This document shows positions 26,512 through 36,223 of a DNA stretch of 58,948 nucleotides, one piece after another; within the stretch, counting starts at the first letter, position 1, and each line of letters starts with the position of its first letter. The position numbers and the translations under genes are program-made. The notes under the pieces were generated by a model. That model made no database searches and was not told the origin of the DNA. It was given only the letters and a program-made list of their open reading frames with translations. The stretch covers positions 1 through 58,948 of the forward strand of contig JAIOQY010000030.1 of the NCBI GenBank assembly GCA_021108435.1, written 5' to 3'. Origin of the DNA: Candidatus Aegiribacteria sp. (GTDB taxonomy: Bacteria; Fermentibacterota; Fermentibacteria; Fermentibacterales; JCC-6).

Positions 26512-29500
26512 ATGAAAAGAACCGCTCTGTGGATTCGGTCAACTCTTCTTGGGCTGACATTTTTCATTGTATCATTCTACCTGCTTCTTTCAACAGGATT
26601 TTTTGCTGAGACGCTCGGAAAAGTTACAGGCCTGCTTGTGTCGGATGAAGTTACACAAATCAGTTTCAGGGGTCTGTATACTGATATCTTCTGGAAGACA
26701 TCGGTCGATTCTGTAATTGTAACTGATAATCACGGTTTTTCGATGATTATCTGCGGTACTGACATACAGGGAAGTCTGCTGGACTTCGCTGCAAGCAGGC
26801 ATGTCGATTATATCCTGGTTGAGAGACTGGAGATCAGCCTTCCGCCTGAAACAGGGGAAGTTGATTCGATTCCGGATTCACTGAGTACGATTCTTGCCAG
26901 CATTGATATGGGAATCGTTACAAGTGTGGATCGATTCATTCTGGAGTACGGAATAATCACTGATCCATATGGTGTCGTTCTTGATTCCATGTATCTTGAT
27001 GCTGTTATCAAAAGGGAATCAGGCGTTTCAGTAGATGTGAGCGCATCGCGAATAGAACTTCCAGGCTTCGGGCAGATCATCGGGGAAGGCATACTCACAC
27101 TTATTGATGGTGATGTAATTACTGAAGGATTCACCGGGATTGCTTCTCCCGGTTCACTGTTGATTACCGGAACACTGATCGGTATTGAAGAAATGCTGAA
27201 TGTTGATATTTCCGGCATAGTGACAACGAAATACCTTGATATTCCTGTTGAGCTGTCCGTTTCAACTGAAGGATCGATTTCCGGTCGGCTTTCAGATTTG
27301 CAGGCAAAGCTTGCGTTCAGTAATGGTAAAGCATTCCTATTCGGCAGAGAAGCCAGTTTTACTGTGGATACACTCACAGCTGATTTGCAGAACCTTGTTG
27401 TGACTGGTCTTCATCTTGCTGCTGATAACTCATCATTTGATCTTGATGGAGATTATGATATCACCTCCTCGGTATGGAATGCATCAATTGATATGTCAAT
27501 GATCAATACTGATATATCGGAATATTTTACTACCCTTCCTGAAACAAGAATTACCGGTTCGATTTCCGCATCCTGTTCCGGAGACGAGTCTCTTTCCCTC
27601 AATGGCTCGGCAATCATCGATCTTTCCGCTTCAAGCGTCGATATTCTGGATGTTTCCACACTATACCTTGATGCTGTTCTTATTGAAAACAATGTTGATT
27701 TCCATGGATCAGTCAGTGGCACGGGTAGCGAATCAATGACATTTGCGGGCCGGAGTATCCTTGATTCGGATTGGGAGCCTGTATCGTGGTCAGCTGAGAT
27801 TGAGGCCTCTCTAGGATCTCTCCTGTTTCTTGAAAAATATGGAGTTAAAGGACTCCCGGATGTTTCAGGAGCGAATCTGGACTTGAACGGGAGCGGAACA
27901 AGATTCGGTATGGACCTTGAAGGTGAAATAGATGTTTATGAGTTTTCCATGAGTGATATTGAAGCTGACAAGGCTTCGTTTGAGGGAACAGTGAATCTGT
28001 CCAGGGGAAACCTGACAGGAGGTTGTTCTATTGAAGTAGATAGTCTTCACCTCCTTTCAGACGTTTTTCATGTGACTGCCGATGTTTCCGTTAATGGGGA
28101 TGACATCGCCGTTGATAGTTTGATATTCACCGCTTCAAACAGCCGGATCTACACAGGAGAAATTGCTGTGAATGCAGGGGATACTACCAGATTCGAATTG
28201 GGGAATCTGAGAGCTGCTCATTCAAAACTTAGAGTAGTAACTGATGGAGGTCTCTCAGGATTCGCGGAAAACGGTACTTTCGTATTGGATACCCTGTGGA
28301 TTAGCCAGCCTATCGGTGAATTCCGGATGTCGGGAATGATGGATGAAGAAAAAACATCATTCGAGGCGGTAGTCGAGAACTTTGACTTTTCGACATTCAG
28401 CACTTTCTCCGGCCTGCCTGCGAGCATGTCCGGAGTAGGGAACTTTAATATCTCCTATTCACAGGATGCAAATTATATGCAGGGCTCCTTTACAGGCAAA
28501 ATATCAGATCCTGAGTACGGCCAGTTCTCAATGGACAGTGTAACTGTTGAAATGTCAGCGGATGAAGGCAATATTTCAGTTGATGGTATCTATGCCTGGC
28601 ATGACGGAGTGAGATCGGGCTTTCAGCTCAGCGCAAGCAATGTCTGGAGAGGTACTGATTTTCATCTGCTTGCAGAGAAAATAGATTGGCTGGAGCTTGA
28701 GGTGAATGATATCGGTGACTGGTTTTTCTATATTCTTCCACTGCCGATAAACACCATGGGCGCGAGTTTTTCAGCCAGAGCTGAGTATACCAGGGCAGAT
28801 GATGGAGATCATTCCCTTGAGTTTCAGGCGTCTGCAAGAATCAGACGGTTGTATATTACAATTCTTGGAGTTGAGCTACCCAACGTAAATCTCTACTTGA
28901 ATTATCCGGATTCTACTGAGATAGGATATAATACCCGTCTGACACTTGGAGCCGGAAGCCAGAGTTCAGGTGATTTTTCTTCATCCTGGCTTGCTGATAT
29001 CAGAAGTATCTATCCCTTTGAACTTGGTGATTACAGTATTTACGCACAACTGTCTGAAATGGAGATTCCTCTGCCGGGAATTGGCGCAATTGTCGCTTCA
29101 GGTGGAGTGTCCATGGATAAGGATGAATCAACTGCCAGGCCTGTTCTTGCGGGGAAATTCACTATTCTTGAAGGCGCGATCGGCATACCTCAGCCAGTAT
29201 CAGCTTCATCATCCGGAGGTTCGGGTGAGCTCCCGTTTGATCTGGAAATCGACGTATCCAGTACTGGAAAACTCTGGTTCCGAACGAGTTTTGCTGATAT
29301 TGAAATGTCCGCGAAGATGAGAATATTTACGCTTGAGCGTAAACCAACAGTAAACGGGTATATCGATGCTGTCAGGGGAAAAATAACAGTACTGCAGAGA
29401 GATTTCGAGATAACGGAGGGAAGAGTACAGCTCATCCAGGGGATTCCTCCAACTGTCCATCTCAATGTTACAGCGGAAACGAATATACGCAGCATCATGA

Positions 29501-29991
29501 GTCATGATGAATATCACATAACTATTCTGATTACAGGAGATATGGACAATCCTGAAATCACTCTGACCGGAGAAGGGCCGGGCGGTCAGATCGCCCAGGA
29601 AGATATTCTGACACTCCTTGCAGCCGGATTGACCTATGGTGAGATGCAGCAGCTCAATTCCAACGCACTGAGGTCCGAAGTCGAGACCGTAGCGCAGACA
29701 CTGCTGGGGAGCCTTCTTGCCAGGAATATCAGAGATGAGATCGGACTGGATACTTTTGAGATATCCCCGGAACTCCTGTCTGATACAACAAGCCTGGTGC
29801 TGAATGTTGGTAAATATGTATTTCCCGATCTCTACTTTTCATACAAAGGGGACGTGTTTTCTGCAAATCCGGGATTATTCAGCGCGCAGTACCTCTTCAC
29901 CTCGGAACTGTACGTCGAGGGTTCAACAAGATCTACAATCCATGGTGATATGGAACCCACACTGGAGATACACTACACAATCCGCTATTAG
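26512..29991 (+). CDS. TamB-like translocation/assembly protein (DUF490)
   Basis: About 1159 residues. One N-terminal transmembrane segment (LLGLTFFIVSFYLLLSTGFF) anchors a long repetitive beta-rich region typical of AsmA/TamB bridge proteins. The C-terminal TamB domain is clear: GYIDAVRGKITVLQRDFEIT, then GRVQLIQGIPPTVHLNV, ITLTGEGPGGQIAQEDILTL and an aromatic terminus. With the preceding Omp85 protein it would form an envelope-spanning machine for barrel insertion or lipid transport. The ATG at 26512 is chosen; a GTG-initiated extension to 26464 would overlap tamA by 23 bases. Confidence 0.88.
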   Translation: MKRTALWIRSTLLGLTFFIVSFYLLLSTGFFAETLGKVTGLLVSDEVTQISFRGLYTDIFWKTSVDSVIVTDNHGFSMIICGTDIQGSLLDFAASRHVDYILVERLEISLPPETGEVDSIPDSLSTILASIDMGIVTSVDRFILEYGIITDPYGVVLDSMYLDAVIKRESGVSVDVSASRIELPGFGQIIGEGILTLIDGDVITEGFTGIASPGSLLITGTLIGIEEMLNVDISGIVTTKYLDIPVELSVSTEGSISGRLSDLQAKLAFSNGKAFLFGREASFTVDTLTADLQNLVVTGLHLAADNSSFDLDGDYDITSSVWNASIDMSMINTDISEYFTTLPETRITGSISASCSGDESLSLNGSAIIDLSASSVDILDVSTLYLDAVLIENNVDFHGSVSGTGSESMTFAGRSILDSDWEPVSWSAEIEASLGSLLFLEKYGVKGLPDVSGANLDLNGSGTRFGMDLEGEIDVYEFSMSDIEADKASFEGTVNLSRGNLTGGCSIEVDSLHLLSDVFHVTADVSVNGDDIAVDSLIFTASNSRIYTGEIAVNAGDTTRFELGNLRAAHSKLRVVTDGGLSGFAENGTFVLDTLWISQPIGEFRMSGMMDEEKTSFEAVVENFDFSTFSTFSGLPASMSGVGNFNISYSQDANYMQGSFTGKISDPEYGQFSMDSVTVEMSADEGNISVDGIYAWHDGVRSGFQLSASNVWRGTDFHLLAEKIDWLELEVNDIGDWFFYILPLPINTMGASFSARAEYTRADDGDHSLEFQASARIRRLYITILGVELPNVNLYLNYPDSTEIGYNTRLTLGAGSQSSGDFSSSWLADIRSIYPFELGDYSIYAQLSEMEIPLPGIGAIVASGGVSMDKDESTARPVLAGKFTILEGAIGIPQPVSASSSGGSGELPFDLEIDVSSTGKLWFRTSFADIEMSAKMRIFTLERKPTVNGYIDAVRGKITVLQRDFEITEGRVQLIQGIPPTVHLNVTAETNIRSIMSHDEYHITILITGDMDNPEITLTGEGPGGQIAQEDILTLLAAGLTYGEMQQLNSNALRSEVETVAQTLLGSLLARNIRDEIGLDTFEISPELLSDTTSLVLNVGKYVFPDLYFSYKGDVFSANPGLFSAQYLFTSELYVEGSTRSTIHGDMEPTLEIHYTIRY

Positions 29992-30040
29992 ATCAGAGAT
30001 GATCTGATAATAATATGAAACATCGATGTGATTCGGTCTA

Positions 30041-30607
30041 TCAGTACTCTGAGATCCACTCATCCTTCAGAATACCGTACATTGCCATATCTTCGAACTT
30101 GTCCCATTTTTTGTAATGCTGTCTCATGATACTTTCAGATTTCATTCCAAGTTTTTCCATTACTCTTCCGGAAGCAGGATTCCTTGTCATGAAGGTTGCG
30201 AATATCCTGTTGAGTCTCAGAACGGTGAATCCATACTCCATAACAGCATGAGCTGCTTCAGTGCAGTATCCGTTTCCCCAGTATGGTTTTCCGATCCAGT
30301 ATCCAAGTTCGGCTCTCGAATGGCTGCGCTGCACTGTGAGACTAACGGCTCCAAGGAGTTTTCCGTCTTTTCGGCAGGTGATGGCAAAAGTAAGGCTGGT
30401 ATTCTCATCAAAACCCGCCATATGCGTAGATATCCACTTCTCAGCCATCCCTTCCTCGTAAGGATGTGGGATATTAAGTGTAGTATCCGCTATATCCCTT
30501 TCACCTGCAAGCTTGCGGACATCCTCCGAGTCTGAGAGTGTGAATGGACGGAGGGCAAGCCTTCGAGTCTTTAATACAGGATGTCCTGTCGGCTTATTCG
30601 CATTCAT
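30041..30607 (-). CDS. RimJ/RimL-type GNAT acetyltransferase
   Basis: A 188-residue GNAT fold protein: TRRLALRPFTLSDSEDVRKL at the N-terminus, AELGYWIGKPYWGNGYCTEA with the acetyl-CoA-binding loop, and the C-terminal FATFMTRNPASGRVMEKLGM, then KSE. This pattern fits acetylation of an amino group on a ribosomal protein or small molecule; the substrate is unknown. The ATG overlaps the methyltransferase stop (ATGA), so the two form an operon. Confidence 0.88.
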   Translation of the reverse strand: MNANKPTGHPVLKTRRLALRPFTLSDSEDVRKLAGERDIADTTLNIPHPYEEGMAEKWISTHMAGFDENTSLTFAITCRKDGKLLGAVSLTVQRSHSRAELGYWIGKPYWGNGYCTEAAHAVMEYGFTVLRLNRIFATFMTRNPASGRVMEKLGMKSESIMRQHYKKWDKFEDMAMYGILKDEWISEY

Positions 30608-31350
30608 GCTGACTTACTCCCGAGGATGACAAGAGTCGTAGCGCCGTGAAATCCTGTACTGTGAAGGCGCTCGCGGAGTTCATCTCCCCGTATCTTCAGA
30701 TTTTCGAAATTGTCCAGTCCTGAAGCTTTCTTCACATACATATCGATTGCACCGTCGATATACTCGACTGCTTCAGGATCCAGAGGGTCTTTGTCGAGGA
30801 AGGCATAATCCTGAGAGATCATGTTCTCAAGCCCCAGACTCGGAATTGCGCAGATGTCAAGTATTTCGTCCTTTCGGAATGTACCGTTGTGCGAAACCCC
30901 GAGAGCCGTATCAATCTCAGCCCACCACTCATGCATGAGAACATGAGTCATCTGGGCATCAGTTTGACCGTCACGAAACATCTCACTGACGAGGAAATAT
31001 CCTCCCGGACGGAGAACCCTCAGCATCTCTGCGAGAGTATCCTCGAGTTTGCTCATATGGTGGAGCGAATTGGAGATGCAGACCATATCAAAAGCCTCCG
31101 GTTTGAACGCCATCATCGCAGAATTCATGCAGGCAGGTGAAACATCAGCGATCTTATCAAGGTGTTCTTTTGCCCGGGTCAGCATTGTTCTGTCAACGTC
31201 GATTGCCGTTATCGCGCCGCAGCCTTTAATATTCGTTCTAAGAAAACTTGCATAGTTCCCCGCGCCTGTTGCCACATCAAGCGTCCGGCTGATGCGTATA
31301 CCATCAAGTGTTGTTTCCAGCCTGCTCTTCTCCACTATGATTACTCTCAC
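30604..31350 (-). CDS. SAM-dependent methyltransferase (class I)
   Basis: A 248-residue Rossmann-type methyltransferase with motif I LDVATGAGNYASFL, motif II ITAIDVD and the post-motif LHHMSKLEDTLAEMLRVLRP followed by GGYFLVSEM. The ubiE-like pattern suggests a small-molecule or quinone-type acceptor, not specified by sequence. The GTG at 31350 lacks a Shine-Dalgarno; GTG at 31335 (sixth codon) is a reasonable alternative start. Confidence 0.82.
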   Translation of the reverse strand: MRVIIVEKSRLETTLDGIRISRTLDVATGAGNYASFLRTNIKGCGAITAIDVDRTMLTRAKEHLDKIADVSPACMNSAMMAFKPEAFDMVCISNSLHHMSKLEDTLAEMLRVLRPGGYFLVSEMFRDGQTDAQMTHVLMHEWWAEIDTALGVSHNGTFRKDEILDICAIPSLGLENMISQDYAFLDKDPLDPEAVEYIDGAIDMYVKKASGLDNFENLKIRGDELRERLHSTGFHGATTLVILGSKSA

Positions 31351-31374
31351 TGCTTTAATTAAGCAGTTTAACTG

Positions 31375-32148
31375 CTATTGTATTCTGTGAACCACCCAGA
31401 CATTGGGTTCAATATACATACCTGTTCCCAAATCGGTGTTGATCTCGACAGGAACAAGAGCGCCTTCAACAACATACCTGCCGCTTCCGGGGAATTCCAT
31501 CCCTGTCCAGTCTTCCCAGTTCTTCACTGAACCGGGAATTGTCATTGATGCTTCGCAGACACCTGCGATCTTTCCCCCGCCTCGTACATGTACACGGAGC
31601 CAGGGGTCAAAAGGCAATCCTTCGGCATTCTTCCACTTGATATAATCTTCCATCGGTATGAGAGAGTAATCATGTTTCAATGAGGGGCGTACCGGTGCAA
31701 GGAGTGTTCCAAGATTGTTCTTTCTTCCTGTCTCCTTCATGATCTCAACCATGCAGCCGCTCAGCTTTTTGCCTCTGTATTCATGTGATACCGCTATTGA
31801 AAGCGCGCTGACTGCATTTGGCTGCACTTCTTCTAATTTATTCCTGAACCCCGTTATGACAGTCCAGTCCCATCCCTCATTCGGAAGGCTCTCCTGCTCT
31901 TCATCCCAGAGCAGAGGAATGCAGTTACCCGCAGCAGCCATTTTGCCGGATTTCTTATCAAAAAGGGCGAACTGGTATTCCGGGAATTCGGAATAGAGCC
32001 TGGCCCAGTGGCTATTGGCCACTGTGTCATGAAGCATGAATTCCGGCCAGACACCTGTTACTTCAGCATCAACGGCTTCGAGAAGTCCATCCCTGTCCCT
32101 TGCGGTTACAAGATCAAAACCCTTCGGAATGATAGTATCAATGTTTGT
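31375..32148 (-). CDS. GNAT-like acyltransferase
   Basis: About 257 residues. The core VSALSIAVSHEYRGKKLSGC, then MVEIMK, matches the GNAT acetyl-CoA-binding segment. The flanking sequence (WPEFMLHDTVANSHWARLY, WDWTVITG) belongs to a less-studied GNAT subgroup. The preferred start is TTG at 32148, which has GGGAGG 4-5 bases upstream; an in-frame ATG at 32181 has no ribosome-binding site. Function is unknown beyond probable acyl transfer. Confidence 0.72.
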   Translation of the reverse strand, partial: TNIDTIIPKGFDLVTARDRDGLLEAVDAEVTGVWPEFMLHDTVANSHWARLYSEFPEYQFALFDKKSGKMAAAGNCIPLLWDEEQESLPNEGWDWTVITGFRNKLEEVQPNAVSALSIAVSHEYRGKKLSGCMVEIMKETGRKNNLGTLLAPVRPSLKHDYSLIPMEDYIKWKNAEGLPFDPWLRVHVRGGGKIAGVCEASMTIPGSVKNWEDWTGMEFPGSGRYVVEGALVPVEINTDLGTGMYIEPNVWVVHRIQ

Positions 32149-32227
32149 CAATTTTCCTCCCAAAAACAGGATATGATCCATGACCGATATGATAGTAGAG
32201 ATACATCCAGTTTATAAGCAGCACGAA

Positions 32228-32608
32228 TTATGTGTTACGGTAAATTTTCTTCTCAGGTATTACTCCCCTGATTCCACCCCTTGGATCATCAACATCGCGT
32301 TCGAATCTCGGTATAAGATGAATATGGACATGAGGTATCGTTTGACCTGCTGCCGTTCCTTCGTTCACACCTATATTGTATCCGTCAGCGGCAAGACTCT
32401 GCTCAAGCTGACCTTTTCTGATAGTAAGAGCTTTTGCTATCGAAGTCAGTTCTTCAACAGTAGCATCGAAGATACTGGCGAAGTGTCTGAAAGGTATGAT
32501 CAGAGTGTGCGAAGGAGAGACCGGATACAAATCCCTTATCACATAGACATTCTCATCTCTCCACAGTATCCTGTCATCGTCCGGATTACAGAAGGGACAA
32601 TCTTTCAT
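32228..32608 (-). CDS. HIT-family hydrolase
   Basis: A 126-residue histidine-triad protein. It starts with a paired-cysteine element (CPFCNPDDDRILW) and carries IIPFRHFASI and the triad HVHIHLIPR, the nucleophile motif that cleaves phosphoramidate or nucleotide-polyphosphate bonds. GGAGG lies 7 bases before the ATG. It probably shares the minus-strand transcript with the two genes downstream of it. Confidence 0.9.
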   Translation of the reverse strand: MKDCPFCNPDDDRILWRDENVYVIRDLYPVSPSHTLIIPFRHFASIFDATVEELTSIAKALTIRKGQLEQSLAADGYNIGVNEGTAAGQTIPHVHIHLIPRFERDVDDPRGGIRGVIPEKKIYRNT

Positions 32609-32776
32609 TTTTTACCTCCAGAATAATCATGTCTGTTTCTTCTGCTGACATAATGCACGATGTTCAGTCAGAAGGCAACAGTGGAGTCCTCTCAAGTGGT
32701 GTGCGAACTATGCGGTCAGGATCGCTGATCCGGAAGAAGGAACGTCATGCACCTGCAGCCTTTGTGATTCAGAATA

Positions 32777-33736
32777 TCAGTGTGTCTTCACCCATCTGAA
32801 GATCGGAAATTGTTTTTTGAAGCCTATTTTCTCATAGTACTTAAGTCCAGCGTCCATGTGGGCGATCAGAGCTCCAAGGTCTTTCAATCTGCGCAAACCT
32901 TCCATCACAACCTCCCGGCCCATACCCAGCTGGATGGCACCCACCGGCTCCAGTGTACCCATCCTGTTGAAGGAATCGAACCACGCGATAGTGCATGCGA
33001 CCCACTTGCCGTCCGGTCTTTCTACAACGATATCAAGCTCCTTGCGGTAATCCGGAGCCTTTTGCAGCTCCTGGTAAGAGTAGAGGATTGGCCAGTCATC
33101 GGGATCAGGATGATTGAAGGATAGTCCACCTACCTCCCTGAGTTTTTCCAGATCGTTGTTCTCTTCTCTTGATACGAACCTGTAGCCATCCGGCAGATCC
33201 GGTTCGGGAATATTCTTCAGATCAAAGAGCATGTAATTTATGCAGGATTTCTCGTCCCTGATAAATCCCCGCTTCTTTGCCGCTTCCTGTAGAGATTTGT
33301 CCGGCTCACCCACGAATATCCGGGTTGTACCTTTGCCGACAAATGTCTGTTCCGCGTAGGCAAGCATTTCCGGCAGAAGGTGTTCGTAATCAGGATGTCG
33401 CTGCAGGAACGCCTGACCGAATGCGGGATGCCAGGGCGCGAATTCGTCAGGGCATACAACGCCTGCAATCTCGCCTGATTCGTTCTCCCAGATTCCAATT
33501 GAATTCTCCCAGAACCTGATTGCCTCCCTGCTGCTCTTACCACTGGTATCCGGGGGCCTTTTAGCTTCGGTTCCCAATCCACAGGCACCTATCATTGGCG
33601 CGCAGAGATATCTGGCGTAGTTCCACCGAACCGTAGCCCAGTTAACAGGATGCCCAAACGCCTTGTAATTGGCAGTCAGAAAATCCCTGACCCTCAGGAA
33701 ATCGCGAGACCTGTATTCACATAACTTTGTTCCCAT
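32777..33736 (-). CDS. GNAT-type N-acetyltransferase
   Basis: A 319-residue protein with a GNAT-like segment (SIGIWENESGEIAGVVCPDE, FVGEPDKSLQEAAKKRGFIR) and a second partly similar half ending GMGREVVMEGLRRLKDLGA, then YYEKIGFK. A duplicated GNAT fold is therefore plausible. The substrate is unknown. The 168-base gap to the HIT gene (32609-32776) holds no ORF and presumably the HIT promoter. Upstream it is divergent from the beta-propeller lipoprotein. Confidence 0.7.
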   Translation of the reverse strand: MGTKLCEYRSRDFLRVRDFLTANYKAFGHPVNWATVRWNYARYLCAPMIGACGLGTEAKRPPDTSGKSSREAIRFWENSIGIWENESGEIAGVVCPDEFAPWHPAFGQAFLQRHPDYEHLLPEMLAYAEQTFVGKGTTRIFVGEPDKSLQEAAKKRGFIRDEKSCINYMLFDLKNIPEPDLPDGYRFVSREENNDLEKLREVGGLSFNHPDPDDWPILYSYQELQKAPDYRKELDIVVERPDGKWVACTIAWFDSFNRMGTLEPVGAIQLGMGREVVMEGLRRLKDLGALIAHMDAGLKYYEKIGFKKQFPIFRWVKTH

Positions 33737-33870
33737 ACCTGATTATGCCTCATTCATTGAAGTGGTTGAACCTGAACATAATAAATTTCAACTTGTCAAT
33801 CATAACGGCTGATGCAATAATTTCTTCTGAGTATTATATCTGAATGATCATAAATCCGGAAGAAGATGAA

Positions 33871-34992
33871 ATGAAATACAGAGAATCCTTATTTTTGCTT
33901 GCCGGTGTATATTTTTTATCCTCAGCAGGTTGCGGATCGGGTGATGAGATCGGTTCAACCGGAGTAGCGCGAAGAGGAGAGGATACGCTGGTATCTCCTG
34001 CCGACAGCGTACTTTCTGTATCGGATACGATCTCGGCTGATCTGATGAATGATTTCGGTATTGTTACCATCGATGATATTGATGCCACTGACAGAGGTTT
34101 GATAGCGCTTCTCGATGGAGTAAGCGCAACAGTCACCGTCATTACAGAGAAGGGTGAGCTTATTGCCCTGACCGGAAGCTCCGGCAGCGGTCCAGGTGAA
34201 TTCCAGTGGCCTCAGGCGATATCCATCTCCAGCAACGGCTCAGTCGCAGTTTCGGATATGATAGCAGGAATTGTGAGGATACTTGAGCCCGATCTTGATT
34301 CGTATGTTGATCTGCAGGGGTTCACAATGGCAAATCCAGGGGTCATGTATCTGATGAGTAATGGCGGCTTTGTTGGAATGAGAGTGATCTTTCGCTCAGA
34401 TGAAGGGAATACTCTAATAGGCCACCAGACTGCCCGCTGGTCTGAAAGTGCGTCAGAACCCGTAGTGATTTACAGGGAGGATTTGGATTTATTCACTCCT
34501 AATGATTTTGGCCGGTCAATAATCACTCCCTACCCTGTGGCCTGCAATTCAGATGGCATTGTCTTTTTAGCAGATGTGTCCAGCGAAGAGTACATCCTGC
34601 ATTCCTATAAGACTGACGGAACCCTCCTGTGGTCTCTTGAACGTCCGTTCCAGCGAACGGAAAAAACAGAACTTGAAATACTCACTGAAGAAGATATGGT
34701 GTTAAGACGTATGCAGCAGAGCGCTCATCAGGCTGACTACACCGCAGATCCTTATCATAACGCGGTTTCCTCACTGGCTATTGGCCCGCGTGGAAGACTC
34801 TGGGTGGAACGATCAGGAGCAGAAAACGCGTTTTTTGATGTCTATGACCCCGAGACGGGTCAGCTTCTCTTTACTGCATCAGCGGAAGTGGAACTGGACC
34901 TTGCAAGGTTGGAAGTAACCAGAGGAGGAATCCTGGGAGTTACGACAGGTGAGATTCCCTCTCTTGTAAACCTGGGGGTTACAGCTCCTTGA
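33871..34992 (+). CDS. 6-bladed beta-propeller (NHL-like) lipoprotein
   Basis: About 373 residues. The N-terminus MKYRESLFLLAGVYFLSSAG followed by C is a lipoprotein signal. Repeated short beta units follow (GELIALTGSSGSGPGEFQWP, AISISSNGSVAVSDMIAGIV), the GxGPGEF..P motif being typical of 6-bladed NHL-type propellers of the FCB group. It is probably anchored in the outer or inner membrane and binds a ligand; no enzymatic residues are identifiable. The start at 33871 is preferred over the ORF start at 33844 because of the signal peptide and GGAAG upstream. Confidence 0.72.
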   Translation: MKYRESLFLLAGVYFLSSAGCGSGDEIGSTGVARRGEDTLVSPADSVLSVSDTISADLMNDFGIVTIDDIDATDRGLIALLDGVSATVTVITEKGELIALTGSSGSGPGEFQWPQAISISSNGSVAVSDMIAGIVRILEPDLDSYVDLQGFTMANPGVMYLMSNGGFVGMRVIFRSDEGNTLIGHQTARWSESASEPVVIYREDLDLFTPNDFGRSIITPYPVACNSDGIVFLADVSSEEYILHSYKTDGTLLWSLERPFQRTEKTELEILTEEDMVLRRMQQSAHQADYTADPYHNAVSSLAIGPRGRLWVERSGAENAFFDVYDPETGQLLFTASAEVELDLARLEVTRGGILGVTTGEIPSLVNLGVTAP

Positions 34993-35062
34993 CCGCCTGC
35001 AGCAACGTGGAGATTTCGGGCTTTCATGCGAGCAGGCCTGTATAAAAAAGGGGGAGGTTTAT

Positions 35063-35599
35063 ATGAATAAGAGAATGAGCCACCGGTTCATGGCGATAAA
35101 TATACTGCTTCTGGGAGTTTTCTCCGCCTCAGTATCAGCGCAGGATTCAGGTGAAATCGGTCCTGTCATAGGTACATTCGACTCCCGCTGTGTTGCGGTG
35201 GCCTATTACCGATCCGAGGAGTTTCTTGCGAAGGTGGTCGAGCTCAAGGCGGAGTACGAAGCAGCTCTGCAATCCGGTAATACGGAGCGTGCTGACGAGC
35301 TGGGGATATTGGGACCCGAGCAGCAGCAGCTCGCGCATGAGCAGGTATTCAGCACAGGGGATATCGACGAGATCATCTGGATGATATGGAGTGAACTTCC
35401 CGCCGTTGCCGAGGAGACCGGTGTCGACGTCATTGTGAGTACATGGGACATTATCTACAGAGACGAAATGATGCATTTCGTGGACGTTACCGATCAGATG
35501 GTCATGTTCTTTAATCCCTCGGAAGAGACCCTCGGCATCATCGAGAGTATGAAAGGGGTGCCGGCTATTCCCCAGCAGTTCCTGCAGGACAACAACTGA
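35063..35599 (+). CDS. Small secreted protein of unknown function
   Basis: A 178-residue protein with a Sec signal (INILLLGVFSASVSAQ) and a mature part containing IGTFDSRCVAVAYYRSEEF and an acidic helical region (ELKAEYEAALQSGNTERADE). The layout, signal plus mixed helix, faintly recalls OmpH/Skp-like periplasmic proteins, but I do not recognise a family. A strong GGGGGAGG site lies 5 bases before the ATG. It sits between the propeller lipoprotein and the DNA glycosylase, all on the plus strand. Confidence 0.6.
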   Translation: MNKRMSHRFMAINILLLGVFSASVSAQDSGEIGPVIGTFDSRCVAVAYYRSEEFLAKVVELKAEYEAALQSGNTERADELGILGPEQQQLAHEQVFSTGDIDEIIWMIWSELPAVAEETGVDVIVSTWDIIYRDEMMHFVDVTDQMVMFFNPSEETLGIIESMKGVPAIPQQFLQDNN

Positions 35600-35623
35600 G
35601 GGGTGAGTGCAGCAGGAGGCACG

Positions 35624-36223
35624 GTGATCGAATATATTTTACCGCCTGAAGAATTCTTTCTCAAAGATGCGGTAACGCTTGCCCCGGCTCTCCTCGGGTG
35701 TTTATTAAGAAGAGATACTCCGGATGGATTAATCACCGGTATAATCGTTGAAACAGAAAGCTATACGGAGGATGATCCCGCAAGCCATGCTTTTGGCGGC
35801 AGAACAGATCGCAACTGGCCGATGTTCGAGCAAGGGGGCATGGCTTACGTGTATCTGATTTACGGAATTCACAACTGTTTCAATGTGACCTCAGGGATGG
35901 AGAGCAGCGGTGAAGCAGTGCTGGTCAGAGCCCTTCAACCTGTTGAAGGAATCGGACTTATGAGGAGGAACCGAATGGTCAGTGGAATGACTGATCTTTG
36001 CAGTGGACCCGGGAAACTCTGTCAGGCTCTATCCATCGACAGGAATCTTTCTGGTGTTTCTCTGATGAATGGTGATATCCAGATCCGGATACCGCGTTCT
36101 ACGGTGGAACTCAATATAGCGATAACGAAGCGTATAGGTATTACAAAGGCAGCAGAACTTCCAAGGCGCTTTCTGATCATGAATTCGAAATGGGCATCCG
36201 GAAGGATTGATCAGTCAGTCTGA
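35624..36223 (+). CDS. Alkyladenine (3-methyladenine) DNA glycosylase, AAG family
   Basis: About 199 residues of the AAG/MPG fold that excises alkylated purines: LAPALLGCLLRRDTPDG, GIIVETESYTEDDPASHAFG with the catalytic glutamate, MAYVYLIYGIHNCFNVTSGM, and the later SGPGKLCQALSID. Of the in-frame GTG codons, 35624 has AGGAGG (35614-35619) just upstream, while 35603 has none at workable spacing. The 3' end overlaps the convergent membrane-protein gene by 13 bases. Confidence 0.9.
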   Translation: MIEYILPPEEFFLKDAVTLAPALLGCLLRRDTPDGLITGIIVETESYTEDDPASHAFGGRTDRNWPMFEQGGMAYVYLIYGIHNCFNVTSGMESSGEAVLVRALQPVEGIGLMRRNRMVSGMTDLCSGPGKLCQALSIDRNLSGVSLMNGDIQIRIPRSTVELNIAITKRIGITKAAELPRRFLIMNSKWASGRIDQSV

